Program-made: the position numbers and the translations under genes
The notes under the pieces: model-generated
Seen by the model: the letters and a program-made list of their open reading frames with translations, nothing else
Databases searched by the model: none
What the model was told of the DNA's origin: nothing
Shown: positions 44,047-53,658 of the stretch, piece by piece
How positions within the stretch are numbered: position 1 is the stretch's first letter
Layout: every line of letters begins with the position of its first letter
Source: Bacillus sp. OK048
Lineage (GTDB): Bacteria; Bacillota; Bacilli; Bacillales; Cytobacillaceae
NCBI RefSeq assembly: GCF_900103525.1
Contig: NZ_FNHN01000010.1
Location: 62,001-126,000 of the forward strand
Length of the DNA: 64,000 nucleotides
Direction: 5' to 3'

Positions 44047-44359
44047 TCATTTCATCCTTCTAATTAGTATAACTTGTCAGTTCTTAACTCCAAATTCCGG
44101 CATTAATTTTAAATTTATCATATAGATTTTTATAAACATCATAAATCTATTTTCCTATTTAGTCCATTTAGGCAAATTCAATCAGGTGTTTTTTCATATG
44201 AACGACATGATAGACCCATTAGTTCTTACAGTCAAATAGAATACAGACACCATTTGAGCGATGCATTTCTCTTTAACGGAAGAATTCCAATTGTGATTAA
44301 ATAAGTTAGCATAAAAAGGTCCTAAGTGTTGGCTAACACTTAGGACCTTTTTTTATTCG
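44047..44359. other. Intergenic region, no gene seen
   Basis: A 313-base A/T-rich gap between the helicase start and the aminotransferase end. Apart from the terminator at 44313-44352 and presumably the helicase promoter I recognise nothing in it. Confidence 0.6.
44313..44352. terminator. Strong terminator of the pyrimidine degradation operon
   Basis: GGTCCTAAGTGTT and AACACTTAGGACC form a perfect 13-base stem with a four-base loop, flanked by A5 on one side and T7 on the other. Confidence 0.88.
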
Positions 44360-45715
44360 TTACTTGATTTTTTTTATTGAATTACTAACGGTTTTGATCA
44401 TGAAATTTATATCTCCCTGTTGGATGTTTAATGGCGGTGATAACGTTAATACATTATTGTACCCCGCTACTGTGGCACCGTTTTTGCCAATTAATAATCC
44501 TTCCTCCTTGCAGGCCGCAATCACTTGATTAACGAGTGTCACATCTAATGGTTCCTTTGTCTGCTTATCTTTCACTAATTCAATTCCAATTAATAGCCCT
44601 TTTCCACGAACATCTCCAACAAATGGATGGCCTTTAAGAAGATTAGTCAATTCTTCTACCACCTGATTACCCAGATCACGGGAACGGTCAAATAAGTTTT
44701 CTTTTTCCATAATCTCAATGTTCTTTAACGCTAACGCACAAGCTGCAGGGTTACCCCCAAAGGTATTAATGTGACGGAAGTAATCATATTCTTCAGTCCC
44801 TTTAAAAGCATCATATATTTCTTTGCGGACTGCTGTAGCGGATAGGGGTAAATACGCACTTGTGATTCCTTTTGCCATTGTAATAATATCAGGCTTAACA
44901 TCATAGTTCATGAAGCCAAAAGGCTTCCCAGTGCGTCCAAATCCACAAATAACCTCATCGACAATCAACAATGCTCCATGTTTTTCACAAACCTCTTTAG
45001 CCGCTTTCATATAGCCATCTGGCGGAATTATGATTCCCCCTCCAGTAATAATCGGTTCCATGATCATCGCTGCTATCGTTTCGCTCAACTCCCACGTCAT
45101 CGCCCGGTCAATTTCCTTCACAGAAGAAAGTTCCTTCGGATCCTTTACGTTCGTATGATCTCGATAGGAATCTGGCGGAGCCACATGAATAAAGCCTGGC
45201 GCCAATGGCTCGTATTTATACTTTCTTTGGGCCTGCCCAGTTGCTGCTAATGCCGCCATAGAATTCCCATGATAGCTTCGATAGCGTGAGAGAATCTTGT
45301 AGCGATTATATTCTCCTTTTTGCTGATGGTATTGACGGACGATTTTAAAGGCAGTTTCATTGGCCTCTGATCCACTGTTAGAAAAAAAGATTACGTAATC
45401 GCCACCAAGCATTTCGTTTAATTTTTCTGCAAGCTTGATAGCTGGAATATGACTTTGAGTCAGTGGAAAATACGCCATTTCCTTAAGCTGTTCATAGGCT
45501 GCTTCAGCAAGCTCTTGTCTTCCATAACCTACATTGACGCACCATAAACCTGCCATAGCATCTAAATAACGCTTGCCATCAGCATCCGTTACCCATGATC
45601 CATCTGCCTTAGCTGCCACAATGGTAGCATTAGGATTATAGGGCTTCATTGAATGCCATATATATTTATCATCCTGTGCAAGGTATTCTTCCTGTGGGCG
45701 ACCAGTTTGAACCAT
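44360..45715 (-). CDS. Class III aminotransferase (probable beta-alanine--pyruvate type)
   Basis: A 451-residue PLP enzyme. Features are WHSMKPYNPNATIVAA, YLDAMAGLWCVNVGYGR, SNSGSEANETAFKIVRQYH, LIVDEVICGFGRTGK, the PLP Lys in MAKGITSAYLPL and HINTFGGNPAACALAL. As last gene of the preT-preA-hydA operon it most likely converts beta-alanine to malonate semialdehyde. ATG 45715 is preferred: GGGAGG lies eight bases upstream, whereas ATG 45733 abuts the stop codon of the preceding gene and has no RBS. Confidence 0.92.
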   Translation of the reverse strand: MVQTGRPQEEYLAQDDKYIWHSMKPYNPNATIVAAKADGSWVTDADGKRYLDAMAGLWCVNVGYGRQELAEAAYEQLKEMAYFPLTQSHIPAIKLAEKLNEMLGGDYVIFFSNSGSEANETAFKIVRQYHQQKGEYNRYKILSRYRSYHGNSMAALAATGQAQRKYKYEPLAPGFIHVAPPDSYRDHTNVKDPKELSSVKEIDRAMTWELSETIAAMIMEPIITGGGIIIPPDGYMKAAKEVCEKHGALLIVDEVICGFGRTGKPFGFMNYDVKPDIITMAKGITSAYLPLSATAVRKEIYDAFKGTEEYDYFRHINTFGGNPAACALALKNIEIMEKENLFDRSRDLGNQVVEELTNLLKGHPFVGDVRGKGLLIGIELVKDKQTKEPLDVTLVNQVIAACKEEGLLIGKNGATVAGYNNVLTLSPPLNIQQGDINFMIKTVSNSIKKIK

Positions 45716-45733
45716 CTGCCATCCCTCCCTCAT

Positions 45734-47200
45734 CTAAGCATCAAAACGCGATGTAATCATTTTTTTTCGCGTATAGAAGTTTAAGCCATCCTTTCCATTC
45801 ACATGTAAATCGCCATAAAAGGAATCCTTCCAGCCTGAAAATGGAAAGAAAGCCATCGTTGCTGGAACCCCGACATTTATTCCCAGCATACCTGCATCAG
45901 CTTCTTCTCGGAATTGCCGGATTGCTTTTGCATTATTGGTATAGATCGTTGCACCATTTCCATACCTTGATTTTCGAATATACTCCAATCCTTCATCTAA
46001 ATCTATCGCTCGGAGCAGGCTTAAAACGGGAGCAAAAATTTCTTCCTTGGCAATGGTCATTTCCGGAGTCACATGATCAAAAATGGTTGGCCCAAGGAAA
46101 TTACCTTCTGAATATTCACTTATTTCACTTCGTCCATCACGAAGTAAGTCCGCACCCTCTGCGATTCCTTTTTCAATATATCCTAAAACTTTATCACGAT
46201 GTTCCTTTCTTATAACGGGAGTTAATAACACCTCGTCATCCATGCCATTTCCGATAATTAGCTCATCTGCTTTTTTCGTTAATAACTTAACGAAACGTTC
46301 ATTGTCACCTACAACAACGACCGCGCTACAGGCCATACAGCGTTGTCCAGCACTTCCAAACGTTGAACTGATAATATGCTGTACCGCCTTATCCATATCA
46401 GCATCAGGCATCACAATATGATGATTTTTTGCACCAGAAAGGGCTTGAACTCTTTTTCCTTTGCATGCCGCCCGTTCATATACATACTTTGCAACCGGCT
46501 GTGAACCAACAAAGGATATGGCAGCAATGTCTTCGTGATCCAGCAATCCATTTACTACATCATGAGCACCATGAACTACATTTAATACTCCAGGAGGGGC
46601 ACCAGCTTTAGAGAACAACTCTGCTAGTCTATTAGCTAAAATAGGTGTACGTTCTGAAGGTTTTAATACAAAGGTATTTCCACATGCAATAGCTAATGGA
46701 AACATCCAGAGGGGTACCATCATTGGAAAGTTAAACGGAGTTATTCCGCCGACAACCCCAATCGGATAACGAAACATTTCGGAATCGATTTCTTCTGCAA
46801 TACCTGATAATGTTTCACCCATCATTAAGGTAGGAGCTCCTGAAGCAAACTCGACACACTCAATGCCCCGTTGTACTTCCCCATAGGCCTCTTTATACGC
46901 TTTACCATTTTCTTGGACAATCAATCTTGCTAACTCTTCATGGTTATCTGTTAATAAACTATGATATTTAAAGAGTATTCTTGCCCGTTTCGGAACAGGA
47001 ACCTTTTTCCATTTCATAAATGCTTCCTTTGCAGCAGCAACAGCCGAATTTACATCTTCTTTTGAAGAAACCGGAACATTTGTAAGTAATTCATTTGTTG
47101 CAGGGTTTGGCACCTGAAGTGTCTGACTCCCATTCGATCTTACCCAAACACCATTAATAAAATTTTGTAGTACGGTAGTATCTGTTTTTGTCACGATCAA
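45734..47200 (-). CDS. CoA-acylating (methyl)malonate-semialdehyde dehydrogenase
   Basis: A 488-residue aldehyde dehydrogenase of the MmsA/IolA group. It contains [63 protein letters not shown] and the catalytic Cys in [14 protein letters not shown], and ends [22 protein letters not shown]. In this operon it would turn malonate semialdehyde from beta-alanine, or methylmalonate semialdehyde from thymine, into acetyl-CoA or propionyl-CoA. The start is TTG 47200 or GTG 47194; both lie behind AAGGGGA. Confidence 0.94.
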   Translation of the reverse strand: MIVTKTDTTVLQNFINGVWVRSNGSQTLQVPNPATNELLTNVPVSSKEDVNSAVAAAKEAFMKWKKVPVPKRARILFKYHSLLTDNHEELARLIVQENGKAYKEAYGEVQRGIECVEFASGAPTLMMGETLSGIAEEIDSEMFRYPIGVVGGITPFNFPMMVPLWMFPLAIACGNTFVLKPSERTPILANRLAELFSKAGAPPGVLNVVHGAHDVVNGLLDHEDIAAISFVGSQPVAKYVYERAACKGKRVQALSGAKNHHIVMPDADMDKAVQHIISSTFGSAGQRCMACSAVVVVGDNERFVKLLTKKADELIIGNGMDDEVLLTPVIRKEHRDKVLGYIEKGIAEGADLLRDGRSEISEYSEGNFLGPTIFDHVTPEMTIAKEEIFAPVLSLLRAIDLDEGLEYIRKSRYGNGATIYTNNAKAIRQFREEADAGMLGINVGVPATMAFFPFSGWKDSFYGDLHVNGKDGLNFYTRKKMITSRFDA

Positions 47201-47242
47201 TAAATCCCCTTCCTGCCTACCTTCATAATCTACTAGTCTGCC

Positions 47243-47461
47243 TTACTTAATTCCCAAATTTTGCTTAATGAGTAAGCTCGAAAAATACTTTCTTGCATTG
47301 GCTGTCCCAATTTGTAATGTTTCTCTTTTTTTACTGCTCGGGTGGAAAAACTCAACAGATGCACCATCTAAATGCTCATGCACAGCATTAATCCGATAAC
47401 CCTTCTGAACGAGAAAATCTAGTTTATCTCTTTCATTAAGATATTGTTGATAATCTGACAT
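47243..47461 (-). CDS. Small protein of unknown function in the pyrimidine operon
   Basis: A 72-residue protein beginning MSDYQQYLNERDKLDFLVQ. I recognise no family. It is polar and mixed charge, with GYRINAVHEHLDGASVEFFHP in the middle and KKRETLQIGTANARKYF near the end, so it looks like a compact alpha/beta protein. ATG 47461 follows GGGAGG by seven bases; the longer in-frame start at 47521 overlaps nothing useful. It lies between hydA and the semialdehyde dehydrogenase gene, co-directional, so it is presumably expressed with the pathway. Confidence 0.75.
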   Translation of the reverse strand: MSDYQQYLNERDKLDFLVQKGYRINAVHEHLDGASVEFFHPSSKKRETLQIGTANARKYFSSLLIKQNLGIK

Positions 47462-47524
47462 CGTTTCCTCCCTGCAAATAAGAATTTCATTTATCAAATT
47501 TAAGGCTGGCAGATACTTCACTAA

Positions 47525-48943
47525 TTATATGGATAGGGTTTCGTTTTGATTTAAAGGTGTATTGCCACTGTATTTTACTCTTTTTAAATATTGACCAGCA
47601 CCTGGTTTCCCAACAAACTGCTTATCACGGATAACAAATTCACCGCGAGATAAAACAGAAACAGGCTCACCAGTTACTTTCATTCCTTCAAAGGCATTGT
47701 AATCGACCGCCATATGGTGTGTCTCAGCAGAAATCACTCGCTCTGCCTGAGGATCAAAAATAACTATATCCGCATCAGAACCAACGGCAATTGTTCCTTT
47801 TCTCGGGAATAAACCAAATAATTTTGCAGCTCGTGTGGAAGTTAGTTCAACAAACTGATTTAGACTAATTCGTCCCTTCCTCACCCCCTCAGAGAATAAA
47901 ATCGAAATGCGATCCTCAATGATGGGACCTCCGTTTGGAATTTTGGTAAAATCATCTCTTCCTAGGTCCTTTTGACCATTAAAATCAAAGGAGCATTGAT
48001 CAGAACCGAGAGTTTGCAAATGACCACTCTTTAATGCATTCCATAGGACTTCTTGATTCCATTTTTCTCGTAATGGCGGTGACCAAACATATTTTGCCCC
48101 TTCGAAATTTGGTTTTTCCAAGTAACTTTTATCTAAAACTAAATATTGAGGACAAGTTTCTCCCCATACATCAAAACCCTTACTGCGGGCTTCAGTAATT
48201 TTTTCAACGGCTTCCGCACAAGAAACATGAACCACATATATTTGTGAGTTTGCCAGCCCTGTAAGTTTTGCTGCTCTACCAGTTGCTTCTCCCTCTAATT
48301 CTGGTGGTCTTGTTAAGGCGTGATAAATAGGGGCAGTGTTTCCTTCTGCAACAGCCTTTTTCGTTAAATAATCGATGACATCGCCATTTTCTGCATGAAC
48401 CATGACAAGGGCACCGTGCTCTTTTGCTGAAATCAATGTCCGGAATAGCGTTTCATCATCTGCTTGAAATACGTTTTTGTATGCCATAAACACTTTAAAA
48501 GAGGTAATCCCTTCTTCATTAATCACATAGGGAAGCTCATTCAAAACATTTTCATTCATTTCTGCAATCATTAAATGGAAACCATAATCAATGACTGCTT
48601 TTTCTTTTGACTTAGCATGCCAGGTTTGGATGGAATTTTTTAACGGTTCACCTTTGTTTGTTAAACAAAAATCAATGACTGTTGTTGTTCCACCAAAAGC
48701 AGCTGCAATGGTTCCCGTTTCGAAATCATCTTTCGTTACCGTACCTCCAAAAGGCATATCTAAATGGGTATGAGGGTCAATGCCTCCAGGGAAAACAAGA
48801 CAGCCATTAGCGTCAATTATTTCTGCACCCTGTGCAGGAAGGTTTGTACCTATTTGAGAAATTTTTCCTTCTTCAATTAATATTTCTGCTGTAAAGGAAT
48901 CAGTAGCTGTGACAATTGTGCCATTTTTTATTAATTTCTTCAT
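47525..48943 (-). CDS. hydA: Dihydropyrimidinase
   Basis: A 472-residue cyclic amidohydrolase hydrolysing dihydrouracil/dihydrothymine to N-carbamoyl-beta-amino acids. The binuclear metal site is clear: His58-x-His60 in GGIDPHTHLDMPFGG, carboxylated Lys150 in TSFKVFMAYKN, then MVHAENGDVID, VVHVSCAEA and the Asp in LGSDQCSFDF. RBS AAGGGAG. Next after preA (15-base gap). Confidence 0.95.
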   Translation of the reverse strand: MKKLIKNGTIVTATDSFTAEILIEEGKISQIGTNLPAQGAEIIDANGCLVFPGGIDPHTHLDMPFGGTVTKDDFETGTIAAAFGGTTTVIDFCLTNKGEPLKNSIQTWHAKSKEKAVIDYGFHLMIAEMNENVLNELPYVINEEGITSFKVFMAYKNVFQADDETLFRTLISAKEHGALVMVHAENGDVIDYLTKKAVAEGNTAPIYHALTRPPELEGEATGRAAKLTGLANSQIYVVHVSCAEAVEKITEARSKGFDVWGETCPQYLVLDKSYLEKPNFEGAKYVWSPPLREKWNQEVLWNALKSGHLQTLGSDQCSFDFNGQKDLGRDDFTKIPNGGPIIEDRISILFSEGVRKGRISLNQFVELTSTRAAKLFGLFPRKGTIAVGSDADIVIFDPQAERVISAETHHMAVDYNAFEGMKVTGEPVSVLSRGEFVIRDKQFVGKPGAGQYLKRVKYSGNTPLNQNETLSI

Positions 48944-48958
48944 TACAGTTCTCCCTTC

Positions 48959-50245
48959 TCATTGTTTACTATCAATCTTACATTCTGTTGCAATACTCAA
49001 AGCTGCTTGTCTTTCATTCCAAGTCATCGGTGCTAGTTCATTCGCCGATTCGACCATATCGATAGCTCCGTCGACTGGGCAGACAATCGAACAAAGATTA
49101 CATCCGACACAATCCTCTTCGCGTACTTTAAGATAGCCTTTACCGTTTTCGTCGGTGAGCATATCAATACATTGATGCGATGTATCCTCACAGGCAATAT
49201 GGCACTTATTACAATTAATGCACACATCTGTATTAATTTTGGCAACGATATTGTAATTAAGATCCAAATTACCCCAATCGGCATATTTCGGGACTGATTT
49301 TCCAATGATTTCGCTAACGGCTTTAATACCCTTGCCATCTAAATAATGGTTGAGTCCTTCTATCATGTCTTCCACAATTCGGAATCCGTGATGCATGGCA
49401 GCTGTACAGATTTGGACACCTGTTGCCCCCATTAACATGAACTCCACTGCATCCTGCCAGTTTGAGATACCTCCAATACCAGAAATAGGAATAGGTATAT
49501 TTGCATGGCGGGCACATTCTGCCACCATATTAAGAGCGATTGGTTTAATAGCAGGTCCACAATAGCCCCCATGTGCACCTTTCCCAGCGACATGGGGGAT
49601 CGTATTCCATGTTTCTAGGTCAACCCCCATCAAACTATTGATTGTGTTAATCATACTTATGGCATCTGCCCCGCCTTGGCACGCGGCTTCAGCAGTAGCG
49701 GTAATGTCTGTAATATTTGGCGTTAGTTTTACAATGACAGGAGTTTTTGCCACTTCCTTTACCCAATAAGTCTGTCGCTCTACCAGCGCAGGCACTTGGC
49801 CAGAGGCAGATCCCATTCCACGTTCAGCCATTCCATGCGGACAGCCGAAGTTTAATTCGAGACCATCAACACCGACATCCTCCACTCTTTTTACGAGTTC
49901 GTGCCATTTTTCCTGTTTTGGTTCCATCATTAATGAAGCTACAATGGCATGGTTTGGAAATCTCTTTTTCGTTTCATAGATTTCTTTTAAATTTACATCA
50001 AGAGGTCTGTCTGTAATCAGTTCGATATTATTAAAACCAGCTACCCGCTGCCCGTTAAAACTGATGGCCGCAAACCTAGAGGAAACATTTAAGATTGGGT
50101 CCCCTAATGTCTTCCAAACTGCTCCACCCCATCCTGCTTCAAAGGCTCTCTGAACCTGATACCCTGAATTAGTGGGTGGTGCTGACGCCAGCCAAAATGG
50201 GTTAGGAGATTTTATCCCAGCAAGATTAATACTCAAATCAGCCAT
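48959..50245 (-). CDS. preA: NAD-dependent dihydropyrimidine dehydrogenase subunit PreA
   Basis: A 428-residue FMN/Fe-S subunit reducing uracil and thymine. The N-terminal TIM-barrel has NPFWLASAPPTNSGYQV, GLELNFGCPHGMAERGMG and ISGIGGISNWQDAVEFML. The C-terminal bacterial ferredoxin part has two 4Fe-4S motifs, CINCNKCHIAC and CVGCNLCSIVC. It works with PreT encoded just upstream. RBS AAAGGGGTG. Confidence 0.96.
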   Translation of the reverse strand: MADLSINLAGIKSPNPFWLASAPPTNSGYQVQRAFEAGWGGAVWKTLGDPILNVSSRFAAISFNGQRVAGFNNIELITDRPLDVNLKEIYETKKRFPNHAIVASLMMEPKQEKWHELVKRVEDVGVDGLELNFGCPHGMAERGMGSASGQVPALVERQTYWVKEVAKTPVIVKLTPNITDITATAEAACQGGADAISMINTINSLMGVDLETWNTIPHVAGKGAHGGYCGPAIKPIALNMVAECARHANIPIPISGIGGISNWQDAVEFMLMGATGVQICTAAMHHGFRIVEDMIEGLNHYLDGKGIKAVSEIIGKSVPKYADWGNLDLNYNIVAKINTDVCINCNKCHIACEDTSHQCIDMLTDENGKGYLKVREEDCVGCNLCSIVCPVDGAIDMVESANELAPMTWNERQAALSIATECKIDSKQ

Positions 50246-50286
50246 CTCGTATTCACCCCTTTATTATTAAAACTCCTTTTCACCAA

Positions 50287-50300
50287 GGAAAACGCTTACA
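50287..50300 (-). promoter_or_regulatory. cre-like sequence between preT and preA
   Basis: On the minus strand TGTAAGCGTTTTCC matches TGNAANCGNNNNCA except for the last base. It lies in the 80-base gap between the two dehydrogenase genes. Weak support. Confidence 0.25.
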
Positions 50301-50325
50301 TATTTATATCTTTTGTAAATTCAAA

Positions 50326-51690
50326 TTACGGTGCTGTTCCGACTGCTGTAAATTGTTTATGGATGCTATAGGCTGCTAGTTTCCCTTGTTGGGCAGCGGT
50401 AACAACCATGGCGTCACCTTTCCCCTTTCCAAAAACAACATCACCACATGCATAAACTTTTGGATTAGAAGTTTGATAGGTTTCTTTATTGACTTTTACT
50501 ACACCACTGTCATGCTTTAACTCAAGTGCCTCTATTAGTTCCAAATGCCTTGTTTGTCCGATGGCTTTGATGACTGCATCGACCAGCAGGACATGTTCAG
50601 ATCCTTCAATAGGATGTGGTCTCCTGCGACCATCTTGATCTGGTTCGCCAAGCTTCATTTTGATACATTCTATTCCGGTAACTCTTCCAGTTTCATCACC
50701 TATAATTCGCTTCGGAGCCGTTAACCAGCGAAATTCCACACCGTCTTGTTTTGCGAATTCATATTCAAAATCATAGGCGGTCATTTCTTCTTCTGTTCGA
50801 CGGTATAAGATTTTTACATTTTTCGCTCCTAAACGTACCGAACAGGTTGCACCATCGATTGCCGTATTTCCAGCACCAATAACAACTCCACGTTTACCGA
50901 TGAAATCCTTCGAAAGCCTTCCGCTTTTTGTTTCCTTTACAAACTCAATAGCGTCGTAGACTCCCTCTAAGTTTTCTCCTTCTATACCTAAACCAGGAAC
51001 TTGCGCCATACCCACTGCTAACACTAGGCAATCATAGTTTTGCAGTAATTGGTTTACTGTTACATCCTTGCCAACCTTTGTATTTGTTTTGATGGTGACA
51101 TTTAGTTTTTCAACTTGTTCGACTTCCCAATACGAAATCGACTGGGGAAGTCGGAAAGAGACAATACCATACGTATTTAATCCTCCAGCTTTTTCTGCTG
51201 CCTCATATATTGTTACTTTATACCCTAACCGTGCTAGTTCTCTAGAAGTAGAAAGGCCAGCAGGTCCCCCGCCAACAACGGCAACAGACTTACCGTTGGG
51301 AGCTCCCGGGTTAAAAAGTGTTTGTTTATTTTTTATTGCCCAATCTGTGGCATATCGCTGCAAGTTTCCAATCATAATTGGTTTTGTTGAGTGGTTTAAG
51401 ACACATGCTCCTTCACATAGCTCTTCCGTTGGACACACCCTTGAACAGCTTGCACCAACTGGATTGGCAGCCATAATCGTTTTTGCTGATCCTAGTAGAT
51501 TTCCAGAGGCTATTTTTTTAATAAAGGTTGGGATGTCAATCCCTGTTGGGCAAGCCTTAATACATGGGGCATCGTAACAATAAAGACAGCGATTTGATTC
51601 TTCTAACGCTTCTTGTTTTGTAAGTGCATGTTCCACTTCTTGAAAGTTAATTTCCAGATTGGTGTTGGATATCCGCTGTATTCTTTCCAA
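50326..51690 (-). CDS. preT: Dihydropyrimidine dehydrogenase NAD-binding subunit PreT
   Basis: A 454-residue GltD-like flavoprotein passing electrons from NAD(P)H to PreA. The N-terminus has Fe-S cysteines (CLYCYDAPCIKACPTGIDIP and CSRVCPTEELCEGAC). The FAD motif is VVGGGPAGLSTSRELARLG, the second dinucleotide motif VIGAGNTAIDGA, and the C-terminus VYACGDVVFGKGKGDAMVV. Start is TTG 51690 with AAGGAGG eight bases upstream. It is the first gene of the pyrimidine operon. Confidence 0.95.
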   Translation of the reverse strand: MERIQRISNTNLEINFQEVEHALTKQEALEESNRCLYCYDAPCIKACPTGIDIPTFIKKIASGNLLGSAKTIMAANPVGASCSRVCPTEELCEGACVLNHSTKPIMIGNLQRYATDWAIKNKQTLFNPGAPNGKSVAVVGGGPAGLSTSRELARLGYKVTIYEAAEKAGGLNTYGIVSFRLPQSISYWEVEQVEKLNVTIKTNTKVGKDVTVNQLLQNYDCLVLAVGMAQVPGLGIEGENLEGVYDAIEFVKETKSGRLSKDFIGKRGVVIGAGNTAIDGATCSVRLGAKNVKILYRRTEEEMTAYDFEYEFAKQDGVEFRWLTAPKRIIGDETGRVTGIECIKMKLGEPDQDGRRRPHPIEGSEHVLLVDAVIKAIGQTRHLELIEALELKHDSGVVKVNKETYQTSNPKVYACGDVVFGKGKGDAMVVTAAQQGKLAAYSIHKQFTAVGTAP

Positions 51691-51928
51691 TAAAAAGTCC
51701 TCCTTTTTAAAAGCGATTTCACTCCAAACTCTGCATTTTACAGGACAAAAATAGAGTTCATTTTTACCCTATAAGATAATACTCGTATTTTACTTCTAAA
51801 ATGGTAAACAGGATTATATAACACATTTATGCGGATTATTTACACTTAATGATGATTGAAGGGAAAAATCGATGATTAATTAGAGATAAATGAGAGTTGT
51901 TCTTGTACCATTCTTTGTCTTTTACCAA

Positions 51929-51946
51929 TTTATCACATGTGATAAA
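51929..51946. promoter_or_regulatory. Perfect 18-base palindrome upstream of the pyrimidine operon
   Basis: TTTATCACATGTGATAAA is a perfect inverted repeat about 240 bases upstream of the preT start. It is a candidate operator for the pathway regulator; the binding protein is not encoded nearby. Confidence 0.55.
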
Positions 51947-52132
51947 CAAAATTTGTAAAATTACATCGAACTTAATTAAAAAGGTTTTTTGTTAAAAAAA
52001 CAGAAAAAACCAATGTTAATACTGGAAATTTAGTATATAGCTAGCTAAAGATTTTCAGTAATTGAAAGTTCTTCTTCTAAATAAGTTCTCGACATTCCTA
52101 AATTATTTGGCGAAGACAATGTATCATCAAAA

Positions 52133-52157
52133 AAAGTGCACCTTATCGGTACACTTT
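52133..52157 (-). terminator. Terminator of the NAD(P)-binding protein gene
   Basis: On the minus strand AAAGTGTACC and GGTGCACTTT pair with one mismatch around a short loop and lead into T8. Confidence 0.8.
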
Positions 52158-52159
52158 CG

Positions 52160-52858
52160 TTAGACTAAACTTTGTCTTTTCCAATTAGAGTAGGCAATCA
52201 TCTGATCGATCTTATAAGAAGGATAAACAGTCGTTCCATTTATTGTTGATTGTGCAACCACAACCATTGCATCTGCAACTTTTTCAGCTTGTATCCCTCT
52301 ATAAGGACGCAATGGTCCAATCATAATAAAATTCAGGAAACCACTTGCTGTCTCTGCTACTTTTTCTCCCAAGCGAAACTCTTCCCTTTTCCCTAATAAC
52401 AAAGAGGGTCGAAAAATCTGAAGTGATGGCAAATCCAACCTTTTAAGAGATTCTTCCAGTTTGCCCTTGACTTGATTGTAAAAAATGCGGGAATTTGCAT
52501 CTGCACCCATTGCCGAAACGAGGAGGAACTTCTCCACACCATTTTTCTTTGCTAATTTGGCAGCCTCAACGGGATATTCATAGTCTACCTTTCTAAAAGC
52601 CTCTTTTGTTTTAGCTTTTTTTATTGTGGTACCTAAACAACAGAATACATCATTCACCTGAAATAACTCTGAGTATTCATGTAGGTCATCAAAATTTACA
52701 ATATGTATTTCAAATCTTTCATCGTTAATTTCAATTGTTTTCCTAACCAATAAACGAATTTTATCATATTGGTCACTCTCACTAATTATTTTAACTAATT
52801 CCTTGCCAATTAGCCCTGTGGCTCCAAGAATGAGAGCGGTTTTTTTATCATAACTCAT
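52160..52858 (-). CDS. NAD(P)H-binding SDR-like protein (atypical SDR/HTATIP2-like)
   Basis: A 232-residue atypical short-chain dehydrogenase. The nucleotide motif is LILGATGLIGKELVKII near residue 10. The family segments CCLGTTIKKAKTKEAFRKVDYEYP, LLVSAMGADANSRIFYNQVKGKLEESL and IFRPSLLLGKREEFR follow, typical of HTATIP2-like proteins of Bacillus. No substrate is known. The likely start is ATG 52858; ATG 52870 (MIEN) and ATG 52903 are possible, but the GAGAGGAG site is too close to the former. It diverges from the GyrI-like gene across a perfect palindrome. Confidence 0.88.
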   Translation of the reverse strand: MSYDKKTALILGATGLIGKELVKIISESDQYDKIRLLVRKTIEINDERFEIHIVNFDDLHEYSELFQVNDVFCCLGTTIKKAKTKEAFRKVDYEYPVEAAKLAKKNGVEKFLLVSAMGADANSRIFYNQVKGKLEESLKRLDLPSLQIFRPSLLLGKREEFRLGEKVAETASGFLNFIMIGPLRPYRGIQAEKVADAMVVVAQSTINGTTVYPSYKIDQMIAYSNWKRQSLV

Positions 52859-52972
52859 ATTCTCTATCATTCTCCTCTCATTAATTGGGATTATTAACAT
52901 CAACTATTTCTTATCATCAGTATTGTTATACGTTACGACTTTGTCAATTATTTGAATGCATTTCCTATTTAT

Positions 52973-52992
52973 TTAGTTTAAGCTTAAACTAA
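52973..52992. promoter_or_regulatory. Perfect 20-base palindrome between divergent genes
   Basis: TTAGTTTAAGCTTAAACTAA is a perfect inverted repeat midway between the starts at 52858 (minus) and 53041 (plus). It is a candidate operator for a regulator encoded elsewhere. Confidence 0.7.
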
Positions 52993-53040
52993 CTTGGAAA
53001 AGTGATAAACGTTCATTAACTGTAAAAAGGATGGATACAA

Positions 53041-53658
53041 ATGAAATATGAATGGAGAAAAAAAGACAAAGAAATTTATCTGCCTTCTATAACACCAACA
53101 AAATTAAAGGTTCCTCCGATAAAGTACTTTACGTTGAACGGGAAAGGGAATCCTAACAGCGAGGCATTCAAGGAGAGTGTTGCGGCTCTATATGCATTGT
53201 CATATGCGATAAGGATGATGCCCAAGAAAGGGATTACCCCCAATGGTTATTTTGAATATACCGTTTTTCCTTTGGAAGGGGTTTGGGACTTAGACGAAGT
53301 TGGAAGACAATTAGAAAAGCTCGATAAAGATAGGTTAGTATATAATTTAATGATCCGACAACCAGATTTTGTAACAGAGGAACTCTACTCAATGGCTAAA
53401 GAACTATCAGCAAAAAAAGTTTCAGATGACTTATTAGAGTCTGTAAAATTCGAAATAATTGAAGAGGGATTGTGCGTTCAATGTTTGCACATTGGAGATT
53501 ACGATAGTGAACCTGAAACATTTTCAAAAATGGATGATTTTTGTTCTGCTAATAACTTAACTCGCATTGATAAAAGACATCGTGAAATATACATTAGTGA
53601 TCCACGAAAGACAGATCCTGCAAAATTAAAGACAGTATTAAGACATAAAGTAAAGTAA
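53041..53658 (+). CDS. GyrI-like small-molecule-binding protein
   Basis: A 205-residue stand-alone GyrI-like (SOUL/BmrR-C type) domain protein. PPIKYFTLNGKGNPNSEAF, VAALYALSYAIRMMPKKG, EGVWDL and CVQCLHIGDYDSEPETF are family landmarks, as is the C-terminal YISDPRKTDPAKLKTVLR. No DNA-binding domain is present. Such proteins bind or hydrolyse hydrophobic electrophiles. The start ATG is preceded by AAAGGATGG. Confidence 0.92.
   Translation: MKYEWRKKDKEIYLPSITPTKLKVPPIKYFTLNGKGNPNSEAFKESVAALYALSYAIRMMPKKGITPNGYFEYTVFPLEGVWDLDEVGRQLEKLDKDRLVYNLMIRQPDFVTEELYSMAKELSAKKVSDDLLESVKFEIIEEGLCVQCLHIGDYDSEPETFSKMDDFCSANNLTRIDKRHREIYISDPRKTDPAKLKTVLRHKVK

Larger units (their letters stand above)
51691..52159. 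other. Long regulatory gap upstream of preT
   Basis: A 469-base A/T-rich gap with no convincing gene on either strand. It contains the palindrome at 51929 and the terminator at 52133. A TATAAT hexamer occurs on the minus strand about 130 bases upstream of preT without a good -35. Confidence 0.6.
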
